Below are positions 7,231 through 16,152 of a DNA stretch of 64,000 nt, one piece after another. Source of the stretch: Spirochaetota bacterium (lineage in GTDB: Bacteria; Spirochaetota; Spirochaetia; Treponematales; UBA12059); the NCBI GenBank assembly GCA_022703505.1, contig JAKLDN010000003.1, forward strand, positions 186,001 to 250,000. The letters run 5' to 3'. A program made the position numbers and the translations under genes. Each line of letters begins with the position of its first letter. The first letter of the stretch is position 1. The notes below the pieces were generated by a model. That model was not told the DNA's origin. It did no database searches and was given only the letters and a program-made list of their open reading frames with translations.

Positions 7231-8807
7231 GCTCCCGGCACGAGTCCTTCGACGTGATCGTGGTGGGAGCCGGGATCGCGGGGCTTTCCGCGGCCGTCCG
7301 GGCCGCGGAGGCCGGGGCCTCCGTATGCGTCCTCACCAAGGAGGCGGCGCCCGAGGAGTGCAACACCCGGTACGCCCAGGGGGGCATCGTCGCCCGGGGC
7401 GGGCCGGAGGACCCCGAACTCCTGGAACAGGACATCCTGGCCGCCGGTTGTTGGCTGAACAACCGGGAGGCGGTACGCATCGTCAGCCGGGAGGGTCCCG
7501 GGGCCGTGGAGGATCTTCTCCTCCGGAAGGCGCAGGTTCCCTTCCTGCGCAACGCGGAGGGGGAAGTGGACCTCACCCGGGAGGCCGCACATTCGATCCG
7601 GCGCATCTGGCACGTCAAGGATTACACGGGCCGCTCGATCCAGGAGTCCCTGACCGCCTATGTCCGGGGCATCCCCAACATCCATATCTTCACCTCCTGC
7701 ATGGCCGTGGACGTCATCACCAACACCCATCATTCCCGGGACGACTCCCAGCGCTACGCCCCCAAGCGGGCCTTGGGGGTCTATGTCTACGGGGAGAACA
7801 CCGGGGAAGTGGTCCCCTTCTTCGCTTCGGCGACCATCCTGGCCGCGGGGGGGATCGGCAACCTCTACCTCCATACCTCCAATCCCCCGGGGGCCACCGG
7901 GGACGGCGTAGCCATGGCCGAACGGGCGGGAGCGGAGGTCATCAACGCGGAATACGTGCAGTTCCACCCCACCATCCTCTTCCACCGGGACCTGAAGGGC
8001 TTCCTGATCTCCGAGTCCCTCCGCGGGGAGGGCGCCCGCCTCATGAACCGCAAGGGGGAGTACTTCATGGACCGGTACCATCCGGCCCTGAGGGACCTGG
8101 CCCCCCGGGACGAGGTTTCCCGGGCCATCTACTACGAGATGGAGCAGTCCGAGTCCACCTACGTCCTGCTGGACACCTCCCTGCTCAAGGTGGATCCCCG
8201 GGACCGGTTCCCCAGCATCCACGAGACCTGCCTGCGGGCCGGGATCGACATGACCCGGGATCCCATACCCGTGGTGCCCGCGGCGCACTACTTCTGCGGG
8301 GGCGTGAAGACGGACATGGAAGGGCGGACGACCATCCCGGGACTCTATGCGGCCGGTGAGACGGCCTGCACGGGGGTCCACGGGGCCAACCGACTGGCCT
8401 CGGTGTCCTTGCTGGAAGGCTTGGTCTTCGGCTTGCGGGCCGGAACGGCCGCGGCCGCCCTGGCCGACCGGCCCGGGCTGCCCCTGGTCCAGAGCATTCC
8501 GGACTGGGTCTTCCCGGCGGAAGAGGAGGCAGCGGATCCCATCCTCATCTACCACGATCTTTTGAACATCCAAATGACCATGTGGGACTACGCCGGGATC
8601 GTCCGCACCCGGAAGCGCCTGGCCCGGGCCAAGGCGGACCTGAACTACTTGGCCCACCGGGTGGACAGCTTCTACCGCCAGGCCCGCCTTTCCCGGCCCC
8701 TGTTGGAGCTTCGCAACGCCGTGGACACCGCTTCCCGGATCGTACGGGACGCGGAGGCGAACCCGAAGTCCTTGGGCTGCCATTACCTACGGGGATCGCC
8801 GGTTTGA
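7227..8807 (+). CDS. nadB: L-aspartate oxidase
   Basis: 526 residues from a GTG overlapping the nadC stop. The FAD-binding Rossmann motif VIVVGAGIAGLSAAVRAAEAG is at the N-terminus. The NTRYAQGGIVA segment and ESLRGEGARLMNRKGEYFM belong to the succinate dehydrogenase/fumarate reductase flavoprotein family, and HYFCGGVKTDMEGRTTIPGL with GVHGANRLASVSLLEGLVFG matches NadB. It oxidises aspartate to iminoaspartate, the first step of de novo NAD synthesis. Confidence 0.96.
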   Translation: MSSRHESFDVIVVGAGIAGLSAAVRAAEAGASVCVLTKEAAPEECNTRYAQGGIVARGGPEDPELLEQDILAAGCWLNNREAVRIVSREGPGAVEDLLLRKAQVPFLRNAEGEVDLTREAAHSIRRIWHVKDYTGRSIQESLTAYVRGIPNIHIFTSCMAVDVITNTHHSRDDSQRYAPKRALGVYVYGENTGEVVPFFASATILAAGGIGNLYLHTSNPPGATGDGVAMAERAGAEVINAEYVQFHPTILFHRDLKGFLISESLRGEGARLMNRKGEYFMDRYHPALRDLAPRDEVSRAIYYEMEQSESTYVLLDTSLLKVDPRDRFPSIHETCLRAGIDMTRDPIPVVPAAHYFCGGVKTDMEGRTTIPGLYAAGETACTGVHGANRLASVSLLEGLVFGLRAGTAAAALADRPGLPLVQSIPDWVFPAEEEAADPILIYHDLLNIQMTMWDYAGIVRTRKRLARAKADLNYLAHRVDSFYRQARLSRPLLELRNAVDTASRIVRDAEANPKSLGCHYLRGSPV

Positions 8808-8833
8808 CACGGAGGCCGTTCCCGTAGTATTGT
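8804..8833 (+). promoter_or_regulatory. Promoter of ispE, probably giving a leaderless transcript
   Basis: TTGACA (8804-8809) overlaps the nadB stop codon; 18 bases later is TATTGT (8828-8833), then eight bases to the ATG at 8842. There is no SD in the short gap. Confidence 0.6.
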
Positions 8834-8841
8834 GGCCCGCC

Positions 8842-9744
8842 ATGGTTAGGACGGTTGTCGTCGAGGCGCCGGCCAAGATCAACCTGCACCTCCAGGTGCT
8901 GGGCAAGCGGCCGGACGGGTTTCACGACATCCTCAGCCTGTTCCAGGCGGTTTCCTTGTGCGATACCCTGGACATTCGGATCCGGCCTTCCGGGGACGTC
9001 CGGGTCTTCGGGGAGTTCGACTGCCCGGAGCCCGAGAATACCATCCACCGGGCCGCGCGCTCCTTCCTGGCGGCTTCCGGCCGGCCGGAGGGCGCGGAGA
9101 TCCGCGCCGTCAAGCGGATCCCCGCGGGGGCCGGCCTGGGGGGAGGGTCCAGCGACGCGGCGTCGGTCCTCCGGGCCCTGAACCGGGCCTTCGGGGACAC
9201 GCTTTCCGGATCCGAGCTCGCCCGCCTGGCGGCCGGGATCGGATCGGACGTGCCGTTCTTCCTGGGCACCCCCTGCGCCGTGGTCGGCGGCCGAGGCGAG
9301 ATCCTGGAGCCCGCGGATGCCCGGCCGGATTACGGTCTGGTGATCCTTTTCCCGGGATTCCCGATCGGCACGGCCTGGGCCTACGCGGCGGTGGACGAAT
9401 CCCGGAAGGCGGCCCCCTCCGGGGGGGACGAGACCTGGGATTTCGGGCGGCTCCGGGAGGAGTACCGGAGGGATCCGGAATCCTGGACCTTCCGGAACGA
9501 CTTTTTCGATGCCCTGGCCCCGGGGAACGCGGAACTCCGTAGGGCCAAGCGGGCCCTGGAGGACGAGGGCGCCTCCTTCGCCGGCATGACCGGTTCGGGG
9601 AGCGCCTTTTTCGGCATTTTCGGATCGGAAACCGCGGCGGATAGGGCCGCGAGGAACTTGAACGAACGGGAGGGTGGCAAAGGCCGATGGAGCGCGGCAG
9701 CCGCGGCGCCGCTTGCGCGCATGCCGGTCCCGAGGTTACAATAA
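8842..9744 (+). CDS. ispE: 4-diphosphocytidyl-2-C-methyl-D-erythritol kinase
   Basis: 300 residues. GHMP-kinase features: N-terminal [23 protein letters not shown], the ATP loop [21 protein letters not shown], and the C-terminal [12 protein letters not shown]. The enzyme phosphorylates CDP-methylerythritol in the MEP isoprenoid pathway. The ATG at 8842 is chosen over the in-frame TTG at 8830, which would lie in the -10 of the gene's own promoter. No SD is present. Confidence 0.94.
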   Translation: MVRTVVVEAPAKINLHLQVLGKRPDGFHDILSLFQAVSLCDTLDIRIRPSGDVRVFGEFDCPEPENTIHRAARSFLAASGRPEGAEIRAVKRIPAGAGLGGGSSDAASVLRALNRAFGDTLSGSELARLAAGIGSDVPFFLGTPCAVVGGRGEILEPADARPDYGLVILFPGFPIGTAWAYAAVDESRKAAPSGGDETWDFGRLREEYRRDPESWTFRNDFFDALAPGNAELRRAKRALEDEGASFAGMTGSGSAFFGIFGSETAADRAARNLNEREGGKGRWSAAAAAPLARMPVPRLQ

Positions 9745-9814
9745 ATACTGCGTTTCCGCCCGCGAAAGCGGGGGCCCCGCCCGTGGGGGGATCCTCGTCA
9801 AGGAGAGGCATCGT

Positions 9815-10093
9815 ATGGAGATCACGGATATCCGCATCCGGAAGGTGACCAGCGAGGGGAAGCTCAAGGGCTATGTGACCGTGACGTTCGACGATTGTTT
9901 CGTGGTCCACAACGTGAAAGTGATCGAAGGCAAGACGGGAGTGTTCATCGCCATGCCGAGCCGCAAGACCCGGACCGGCGAGTACAAGGACATCGCCCAT
10001 CCGATATGCCCGGATTTCCGGCAGAAACTCCAGGACAAGATCCTGGACGCCTTCGGGAATCCCGAGAATTTCGAGGAGGAACCGGCCACATAA
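9815..10093 (+). CDS. spoVG: SpoVG family protein
   Basis: 92 residues, normal for Spo[34 protein letters not shown] and [21 protein letters not shown] are the family's hallmark segments. SpoVG proteins bind nucleic acids; in Borrelia SpoVG binds DNA and RNA and acts as a regulator. The ATG at 9815 has AAGGAG (9800-9805) upstream; a longer in-frame opening upstream overlaps ispE and lacks homology. tRNA-Gln and rplY follow. Confidence 0.95.
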   Translation: MEITDIRIRKVTSEGKLKGYVTVTFDDCFVVHNVKVIEGKTGVFIAMPSRKTRTGEYKDIAHPICPDFRQKLQDKILDAFGNPENFEEEPAT

Positions 10094-10118
10094 GGCCCCT
10101 CCGGACCGCTTGCATCCG

Positions 10119-10190
10119 TGGGACGTCGACAAGTGGTAAGTCAGCGGGCTTTGGTTCCGCCATTCGCAGGTTCGAATCCTGCCGTCCCAG
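10119..10190 (+). tRNA. tRNA-Gln (TTG)
   Basis: A 72-base cloverleaf: acceptor TGGGACG/CGTCCCA, D stem GAC/GTC, anticodon stem GCGGG/TCCGC with loop CTTTGGT (anticodon TTG at 10151-10153), T stem GCAGG/CCTGC with loop TTCGAAT, discriminator G. The 3' CCA is not encoded. Confidence 0.95.
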
Positions 10191-10227
10191 TAACGGGTAT
10201 CCACCGTACCATCAAGGAGTATAGTAC

Positions 10228-10890
10228 ATGAGCCAGACATTGTTGACCGCCGTTTCCCGCCCGACCGCCACGAAGGGTCAGGTCCGCCGCCTGCGCGCGG
10301 AGGGCAAGCTCCCCGCGGTCATCTACAACCGCCACGGACAGTCCCGCCCGATCCTCCTGGACAGCGCGGAGTTCGCCAAGGCCGTGACCGGGGTTTCCGA
10401 AAGCACCATCCTCAAGCTCTCGATCGACGGCAAGACCACCGAAGCCTTCATCAAGGACCGCCAGGTCAACTGGCTCCGGGGAACCCTCCTGCACGTGGAC
10501 TTCTTCGAGGTCGAGCAGGACCGGGCCATCCGCGCGCACGTCTCCGTCCACCTCCTGGGCGTACCCGTCGGCGTACGGGAGGGCGGAATCCTGGAGGCCC
10601 CCGTCCACGAGGTCGAGGTCGAGTGTCTTCCCAAGGACCTGCCCGGCAAGATCGAGCTGGACGTCTCCAACCTCGGCGCCAACCACTCCATCCACGTCCG
10701 GGACATCAGTCTGCCCAACGTGCGGATCCTGAACTCCGGGGACCAGGTGGTCGCCCTGGTCAAGTTCGCCAAGGCCGAGGCCGCCCCCGCCGTGGAGGAA
10801 GCCGCTCCCGCCGAGGGCGAAGCCGCAGCCACCCCCGCGGCCGGTGCCGCTCCCGGAGCCGCCCCCGCCGCGCCGGAGAAGAAGGAGTAA
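10228..10890 (+). CDS. rplY: 50S ribosomal protein L25 (Ctc form)
   Basis: 220 residues, the long Ctc form with an N-terminal 5S-rRNA-binding domain (KGQVRRLRAEGKLPAVIYNRHG), a central beta domain (VHEVEVECLPKDLPGKIELD) and an Ala/Glu/Pro-rich tail (residues 178-220). AAGGAG (10215-10220) lies upstream of the ATG. tilS begins within three bases of its stop, in an unusual way (see tilS). Confidence 0.95.
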   Translation: MSQTLLTAVSRPTATKGQVRRLRAEGKLPAVIYNRHGQSRPILLDSAEFAKAVTGVSESTILKLSIDGKTTEAFIKDRQVNWLRGTLLHVDFFEVEQDRAIRAHVSVHLLGVPVGVREGGILEAPVHEVEVECLPKDLPGKIELDVSNLGANHSIHVRDISLPNVRILNSGDQVVALVKFAKAEAAPAVEEAAPAEGEAAATPAAGAAPGAAPAAPEKKE

Positions 10891-10892
10891 GC

Positions 10893-12368
10893 CTGAATCG
10901 GTCGACCCCGCCGGATTCCCAGCGGGGCAGCCGGCCGGCTTTCCGCCGGCGGGACCCGGTCGAGCGCCGCCTGGCCTCCTTCCTCGCGGAACGGGGCCTG
11001 GGCGGCGTTTCCGTCTTGGTCGCCTTCTCGGGAGGCTCGGATTCCACGGCCCTGCTCCTGGCCGTCGCGACGGTGGCGCCGGCCCTGGACATCACGGTCC
11101 GCGCCGCATGGGTGGACCACGGCATCCGCCCCGCCTCCGAGAGGGCCCGGGAGCGGAACTTCGTGGAAGCCCTGACAGCCCGACTGGGCATACCCTGCCG
11201 GATCACCGAGGCCCCCGAGGATCCCCTGGAAGCTCGGGCGGCCCGCTTGAAAACCAGCCTGGAGGCGGAAGCCCGGGACTTCCGGTACGCGGCCCTGAGG
11301 GCCGAGGCAGACCGGGCCGGTTGCCAGCGCATCCTCACGGCCCACACCCGGGACGACCAGGCGGAGACCCTCCTGGCCCGCATATTCTCGGGATCCGGGG
11401 CCGGAGGGCTGCGGGGGATTCCGGAGGACCGCCCTCCCTTCCTCCGCCCCTTCCTTTCCCTGCCCAAGGCGGCCTTGATCCGCTACCTGGAGGACAGGGG
11501 ACAGGACTGGCGGGAGGATTCCACCAACGCCGGGGATGACTACCAGCGCAACCGGATCCGTCGCCGTCTGATCCCGGCTGTGGAGAAGGCATTCCCGGGA
11601 TTCCGGAAGGCCCTGGCGGCCCTGGCGGAAAAGAGCCGCCTGGACGAGGACCTCCTTTCCGCCCTTTCCCGGTCCGAACTGCCGGCCTCGCGTTCGGAGG
11701 GACAGAGCTCCTTCGACGCCCGGGCTTTCCACGCCGCCCATCCCGCCCTGCGCCTGCGGGCCCTGACCGCGGAGGCCTCCCGTCTGGCCGGGCCGGGCCG
11801 CCGCGTTCCCTACGCCCTGCTGCGGGCCGCCGTCTTCGCGGACCCTGGTCAGCCCGGTTCCACGGCGCCCCGGATCCTGGCCCAGGGGACGGGACTGCGG
11901 TTTGCCGAGGAGGACGGCCGGATCCTCGTCACCCCGGTATCCGGGGGTGTAACCATTCCCGGCGGCTACTCGTTCCAGTTCGAACGCCCGGGAACCCTCC
12001 GAATTGATACGGGCGGGTCTTGTACGGTATACTTCCGCCCGGGATCCGCCGGACCCGCGGAGGGGACCTTCGAGTTTCCCCTGGTCGTCCGGTCCCGCCT
12101 TCCCGGGGACCGTATCGCGATCCGGGACGGCCGTAAGCCCCTGGACGAGCTCCTCGCGGAGTGGAAGGTTCCCCGGGAGTGGAGGGAGTACGTCCCCGTC
12201 CTGGAGGACCGGAGCGGGATCGTGGGGATCCTGGGATCCCGGGCGGGAGCCCGGGACAGGTACCGGCCGGGGCCGGCTTCCCTGGATGCTTCCGTCCCCC
12301 GCCTCGCCGTGGAAATAGAAGGAATAGGCCCCTTCCGATCGATAGAAAGGAGCGCAGAAGCGCCATGA
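10893..12368 (+). CDS. tilS: tRNA(Ile)-lysidine synthase, probable CTG start
   Basis: 491 residues from the proposed start. The PP-loop SGGSDSTAL (N-type ATP pyrophosphatase) and TAHTRDDQAETLLARIFSGSG, IRRRLIPAV and the C-terminal RLPGDRIAIRDGRKPLDELLAEWKVP identify TilS, which converts C34 of tRNA-Ile(CAU) to lysidine. No ATG, GTG or TTG occurs in frame between the rplY stop and the PP-loop, except a TTG that would remove all residues before it. CTG at 10893 has AAGGAG (10882-10887) five bases upstream and gives a normal N-terminus. The stop overlaps the ftsH ATG. Confidence 0.85.
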   Translation: MNRSTPPDSQRGSRPAFRRRDPVERRLASFLAERGLGGVSVLVAFSGGSDSTALLLAVATVAPALDITVRAAWVDHGIRPASERARERNFVEALTARLGIPCRITEAPEDPLEARAARLKTSLEAEARDFRYAALRAEADRAGCQRILTAHTRDDQAETLLARIFSGSGAGGLRGIPEDRPPFLRPFLSLPKAALIRYLEDRGQDWREDSTNAGDDYQRNRIRRRLIPAVEKAFPGFRKALAALAEKSRLDEDLLSALSRSELPASRSEGQSSFDARAFHAAHPALRLRALTAEASRLAGPGRRVPYALLRAAVFADPGQPGSTAPRILAQGTGLRFAEEDGRILVTPVSGGVTIPGGYSFQFERPGTLRIDTGGSCTVYFRPGSAGPAEGTFEFPLVVRSRLPGDRIAIRDGRKPLDELLAEWKVPREWREYVPVLEDRSGIVGILGSRAGARDRYRPGPASLDASVPRLAVEIEGIGPFRSIERSAEAP

Positions 12369-14230
12369 GCCCGGACAACGACAAGAATGAGCAACCCCCC
12401 AAACGGCCCCTGGACGGCCCCCCCCGGGGCAACCGGTTCGCCCTGATCCTCTTCATAGCCCTGATGGGGGCTTTTTCCGTGTTCTTCCTGACGGACCAGA
12501 AATCCTCGGTCAACGAGATCTCCTACTCCGCCTTCCTGTCCTATCTGGAACAGGGCACCGTGGAGGCCGTGAAGATCGTCGACCAGACGGAGATCGAGGG
12601 CAAGCTGAGGGGCAAGACCGGCAACACCGCCCTCTTCCGGACCCGGATTCCCTATACGGACCTGGACCTGGTGAAGACCCTCCGGGAGAGCGGCGTATCC
12701 ATCGAGGGCGCCGTCCGGGGGGTCAGCGTGCTCCAGGTCCTCCTGGAGACCCTTCCCTGGATCTTCGGGTTCTTCCTGATCTGGATGATGCTCCGGCAGT
12801 TCCAGGGGAACAACAAGGCCTTTTCCTTCGGCAAGAGCCGCGCCAAGCGGTACCTGGACGCCTCCAAGAAGACGACCTTCGAGGATGTCGCGGGCCAGAA
12901 GGAGGCCAAGTACGAGCTCACGGAGGTGGTGGACTACCTCAAGAACCCCCAGAAGTTCGTGAAGATGGGGGCCCGGATCCCCAAGGGCGTGCTCCTGGTG
13001 GGCATGCCGGGCACGGGCAAGACCCTCCTGGCCAAGGCCGTGGCGGGGGAGGCCAACGTCCCCTTCTTCCACATGTCCGGTTCCGACTTCGTGGAGATGT
13101 TCGTGGGCGTCGGCGCCAGCCGGGTCCGGGACCTCTTCGAGCAGGGCCGGAAGAGCGCTCCCTGCATCCTCTTCATCGACGAACTGGACGCGGTCGGCCG
13201 GACCCGGGGCGCGGGATACGGGGGAGGCCACGACGAGAGGGAGCAGACCCTCAACCAGATGCTGGTGGAGATGGACGGATTCGACACCAAGGACGGGGTC
13301 ATCATCCTGGCGGCCACGAACCGGCCCGACGTCCTGGACCCCGCCCTCCTGCGGCCCGGCCGTTTCGACCGGCAGGTGGTGGTGGCCATGCCGGACGTAC
13401 AGGAGAGGGAGCAGATCCTGGCCATCCACATGAACAAGATTCCCGTGGAGACGGGCACGGACGTGAAGCGCCTGGCCCGGGCGACCCCCGGCACCAGCGG
13501 GGCGGACCTTGCCAACCTCGTCAACGAGGCGGCCCTCTTCGCGGTGCGCAGGAACAAGTCTGTGGTGGGCATGGAGGATTTCGAGGACGCCCGGGACAAG
13601 ATCCTCATGGGGATCGCCCGGTCCAGCCTCTTCCTGACCGAGGAGGAGAAGCTGGCCACGGCCTACCACGAGGCGGGTCACGCCCTGGTGCACTACTACC
13701 TGGACCACACGGACCCTCTCCACAAGGTCACCATCGTGCCCCGGGGCAGGGCCCTCGGCCTGGCCCTGTCCCTGCCGGAAAAGGACACGTACTCCCACTC
13801 CGTTGCCCGGCTCAAGGACCGGATCGTCGTGTGCTACGGAGGATTCGCCGCGGAATCCATCGTGTACGGGGAGACCACGACCGGCACGGCCCAGGATCTT
13901 AGGCAGGCCACGGACATAGCCCGGAAGATGGTCTGCGAATGGGGGATGTCTCCGAAGATGGGCGCCGTGGCCTACGGCCAGGAGGATGAACCCATCTTCC
14001 TGGGCAAGGAGATCGCCCGTCACAAGGATTACTCCGAGGAGACGGCCCGGAACATAGACGCCTCCGTGCGGTCCATCCTGGACGAGGGAAGGGATCGGGC
14101 CCTTTCCATCCTCACCGATCACAAGGACCAGCTGGAAACCCTGGCCCGGGAGCTAATCCAGAAGGAGACCCTCCAGGACGACGCCATCCGGGTGCTGCTG
14201 GGATTCCCGGCCCGGGAGATCAAGGAGTAG
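12365..14230 (+). CDS. ftsH: ATP-dependent zinc metalloprotease FtsH
   Basis: 621 residues; ATG overlaps the tilS TGA. Two transmembrane helices (about 23-41 and 124-143) flank a small outer domain. The AAA module has Walker [19 protein letters not shown] (from residue 213; the usual second residue is Pro), Walker [12 protein letters not shown] and the SRH region [18 protein letters not shown]. The zinc-binding HEAGH is at 435-439. FtsH degrades membrane and short-lived cytoplasmic proteins. tilS followed by ftsH is a common arrangement. Confidence 0.96.
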   Translation: MSPDNDKNEQPPKRPLDGPPRGNRFALILFIALMGAFSVFFLTDQKSSVNEISYSAFLSYLEQGTVEAVKIVDQTEIEGKLRGKTGNTALFRTRIPYTDLDLVKTLRESGVSIEGAVRGVSVLQVLLETLPWIFGFFLIWMMLRQFQGNNKAFSFGKSRAKRYLDASKKTTFEDVAGQKEAKYELTEVVDYLKNPQKFVKMGARIPKGVLLVGMPGTGKTLLAKAVAGEANVPFFHMSGSDFVEMFVGVGASRVRDLFEQGRKSAPCILFIDELDAVGRTRGAGYGGGHDEREQTLNQMLVEMDGFDTKDGVIILAATNRPDVLDPALLRPGRFDRQVVVAMPDVQEREQILAIHMNKIPVETGTDVKRLARATPGTSGADLANLVNEAALFAVRRNKSVVGMEDFEDARDKILMGIARSSLFLTEEEKLATAYHEAGHALVHYYLDHTDPLHKVTIVPRGRALGLALSLPEKDTYSHSVARLKDRIVVCYGGFAAESIVYGETTTGTAQDLRQATDIARKMVCEWGMSPKMGAVAYGQEDEPIFLGKEIARHKDYSEETARNIDASVRSILDEGRDRALSILTDHKDQLETLARELIQKETLQDDAIRVLLGFPAREIKE

Positions 14231-14232
14231 CC

Positions 14233-16152
14233 ATGCGTCGCGCCATCGCGCCGGCGGTCCTGCTCTCGTGCGCTGCCTTCGCGTTTTCCCAGGCGCCGGG
14301 CTTTCCCGACCTGAACGTCCGCCAATCCGCCGCCCGGGCCGCGGTCGAGCGGGCCGTCCGCGCCCTGGAGGCCGGGGATGCCGAGGGTGCCCGGGAAGCC
14401 TCCGACGAAGCCCGGTACCTGGATCCCGGCAACTCCGACGCCCGGTACCTGCTGGCCGCCGCCGACCTTCGGGGCGGGCGGCCCACTCCGGAGGCGGAGG
14501 GCGAGCTCCGGACCGCCCTGGCCGGGGGGACCTTCCTCCGATACACGGCGGACGACGCCGCCCGGCTCCTGGCCCACATCCTGGTCCGGACCAAGAGGTA
14601 CTCCGAAGCCCTGGCCCTGGCATCGCGTCCGGGACTGGCGGGGGACTCGGACGCCCTTTACCTCCGGGTCCGGGCCCTTCGGTTCCTGGGCGATCCCGAC
14701 GCCTTCCTGCGGGCCGTGGACGCCGGCCTGGATCGTTTCCCCTCGGACGCCCGGATTCCCCGGGAGCTCCTGGCTTTCACGGCCCGGACCCCCCGGACGG
14801 AGCCCACGGCAGCCCGGGTGGGCCGCGTGGAGGCCCGGCTGGGCTACTACCGCTTCCTGGATCCGGAAATCCTGTCCCTCCTGGCCCCCTTCCGGCCGGA
14901 CCCGGAGGCCCGCCGGGACCTCATCCTGGAATACCGGGCCACGGGGCGGCGGAACCCCGCGGCGACGGTCCGGGCACTGGATCTGGGGATCCTGGACGAC
15001 GCGCAGGCGGTCACGGAATTCTTCGGATTCCCTTCCCTGTCCTGGGAGGACCTTCGGGACCTCCGGGGCTTCCTGCGCGGCCCGGAAGGCCGGGCCGCCT
15101 TCGCTTCCGCGTTTTCCGGCTATTCCGGGGTCCTGGGAAGCGACCCGGACGGCGACGGATACTTCGAGACCCGTTCGACCGTCCGGGACGGCGCCGTGGA
15201 ATCCTGGCTCCTGGACTTCGACCAGGACGGGCTGCCGGAACTCTCCCTCAGGTTCCTGGACGACCTTCCCGGGTCCGGCAGGATGACCCTGACGGGCGCG
15301 GAGACGGTGTTCGAGTACGGGGAGTATCCCTACCTGAACCGTGTGCTGTACCGGACCTCCTCGGGGGTGCGGGAATACCTGTTCTCCCCGGACGCCCTGG
15401 CCTTTCCGGCGGTGGAGCTCTTCGCGGGACCCGGACGGGGTTCGGGGGAGGGATTCGCGCCCCGGCGAACGGATGCGGCGTTTCCGACCGAGGCGGCCTG
15501 CGCCGCCGCTGCCTTCCGGGTGACGGCCCGCCCCGAAGATCGCGGGTCGCCCGTGAGCGTGACGGACCTGGATCGGGGCGTTCCCGTACGCGGCCGGATC
15601 CGCACCCCGGACGGACGGGACGGGATCCTGGTCTACCGGAACGGAATGCCCCAGTACGAACTGGCGGACATGGACGGGGACGGCCTGTACGAATCCCGCT
15701 TCCTGTACCCCCGGGACCCGAAGCGGGCGGCCTCCGGGACCGTGAGCTCACCCTATCGGTTCGAGGCGGATTTCAACCTGGACGGGGTCTTCGAGTACGC
15801 CGAGAACCTGACCTTCCCCTTCGAGCGGACCTGGGATTACGACGGCGACGGCCGCACGGACGCCCGCGCCACCGCCCTGGGCGACGGCGGCGAGCTGCGG
15901 GAGTTCTCCCGGCGCTTCGACGGCCGTCTGGATACGGCGGTCTTGGTCCGGGGCGGCCGGGTCCAGCGCGTGCTCCGGGCGGGCGTCGAACTGCCCCTGG
16001 TTCCGGACGCGGGGGGGGCCGTGCTCTGGGTGGGGCGCAAGCCCTTCGACTTCGGAACGGTCCTGCCCGAGCCGGGGTTCGGTCGGCGGGGGGCCGAGAG
16101 GTACCGGATCGTGCGGTTCGGAGACCAGATCCTGGCGGAGAGCGCGGAGTGA
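14233..16152 (+). CDS. Exported protein with TPR-like N-terminus and Asp-rich calcium-loop repeats
   Basis: 639 residues starting two bases after ftsH. Residues 1-20 are a signal peptide (cleavage likely after FAFSQA). Residues 30-260 are helical, Ala/Leu/Arg-rich with TPR-like periodicity (ALEAGDAEGAREASDEARYLDPGN). The second half has five EF-hand-type loops: DPDGDG (304), DFDQDG (328), DMDGDG (479), DFNLDG (513) and DYDGDG (535), each in a beta-rich context (xLYESRF, VFEYAEN). It is likely periplasmic or surface-exposed and calcium-binding (inference). It ends in a GTGA overlap with the HtrA-like lipoprotein. No named family recognised. Confidence 0.8.
   Translation: MRRAIAPAVLLSCAAFAFSQAPGFPDLNVRQSAARAAVERAVRALEAGDAEGAREASDEARYLDPGNSDARYLLAAADLRGGRPTPEAEGELRTALAGGTFLRYTADDAARLLAHILVRTKRYSEALALASRPGLAGDSDALYLRVRALRFLGDPDAFLRAVDAGLDRFPSDARIPRELLAFTARTPRTEPTAARVGRVEARLGYYRFLDPEILSLLAPFRPDPEARRDLILEYRATGRRNPAATVRALDLGILDDAQAVTEFFGFPSLSWEDLRDLRGFLRGPEGRAAFASAFSGYSGVLGSDPDGDGYFETRSTVRDGAVESWLLDFDQDGLPELSLRFLDDLPGSGRMTLTGAETVFEYGEYPYLNRVLYRTSSGVREYLFSPDALAFPAVELFAGPGRGSGEGFAPRRTDAAFPTEAACAAAAFRVTARPEDRGSPVSVTDLDRGVPVRGRIRTPDGRDGILVYRNGMPQYELADMDGDGLYESRFLYPRDPKRAASGTVSSPYRFEADFNLDGVFEYAENLTFPFERTWDYDGDGRTDARATALGDGGELREFSRRFDGRLDTAVLVRGGRVQRVLRAGVELPLVPDAGGAVLWVGRKPFDFGTVLPEPGFGRRGAERYRIVRFGDQILAESAE

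Noticed and set aside
14268-16148. Long in-frame extension upstream of the HtrA-like lipoprotein
   Set aside because: The extension is Pro/Gly/Arg-rich and overlaps the exported-protein gene in another frame. A signal peptide and lipobox start exactly at GTG 16149.
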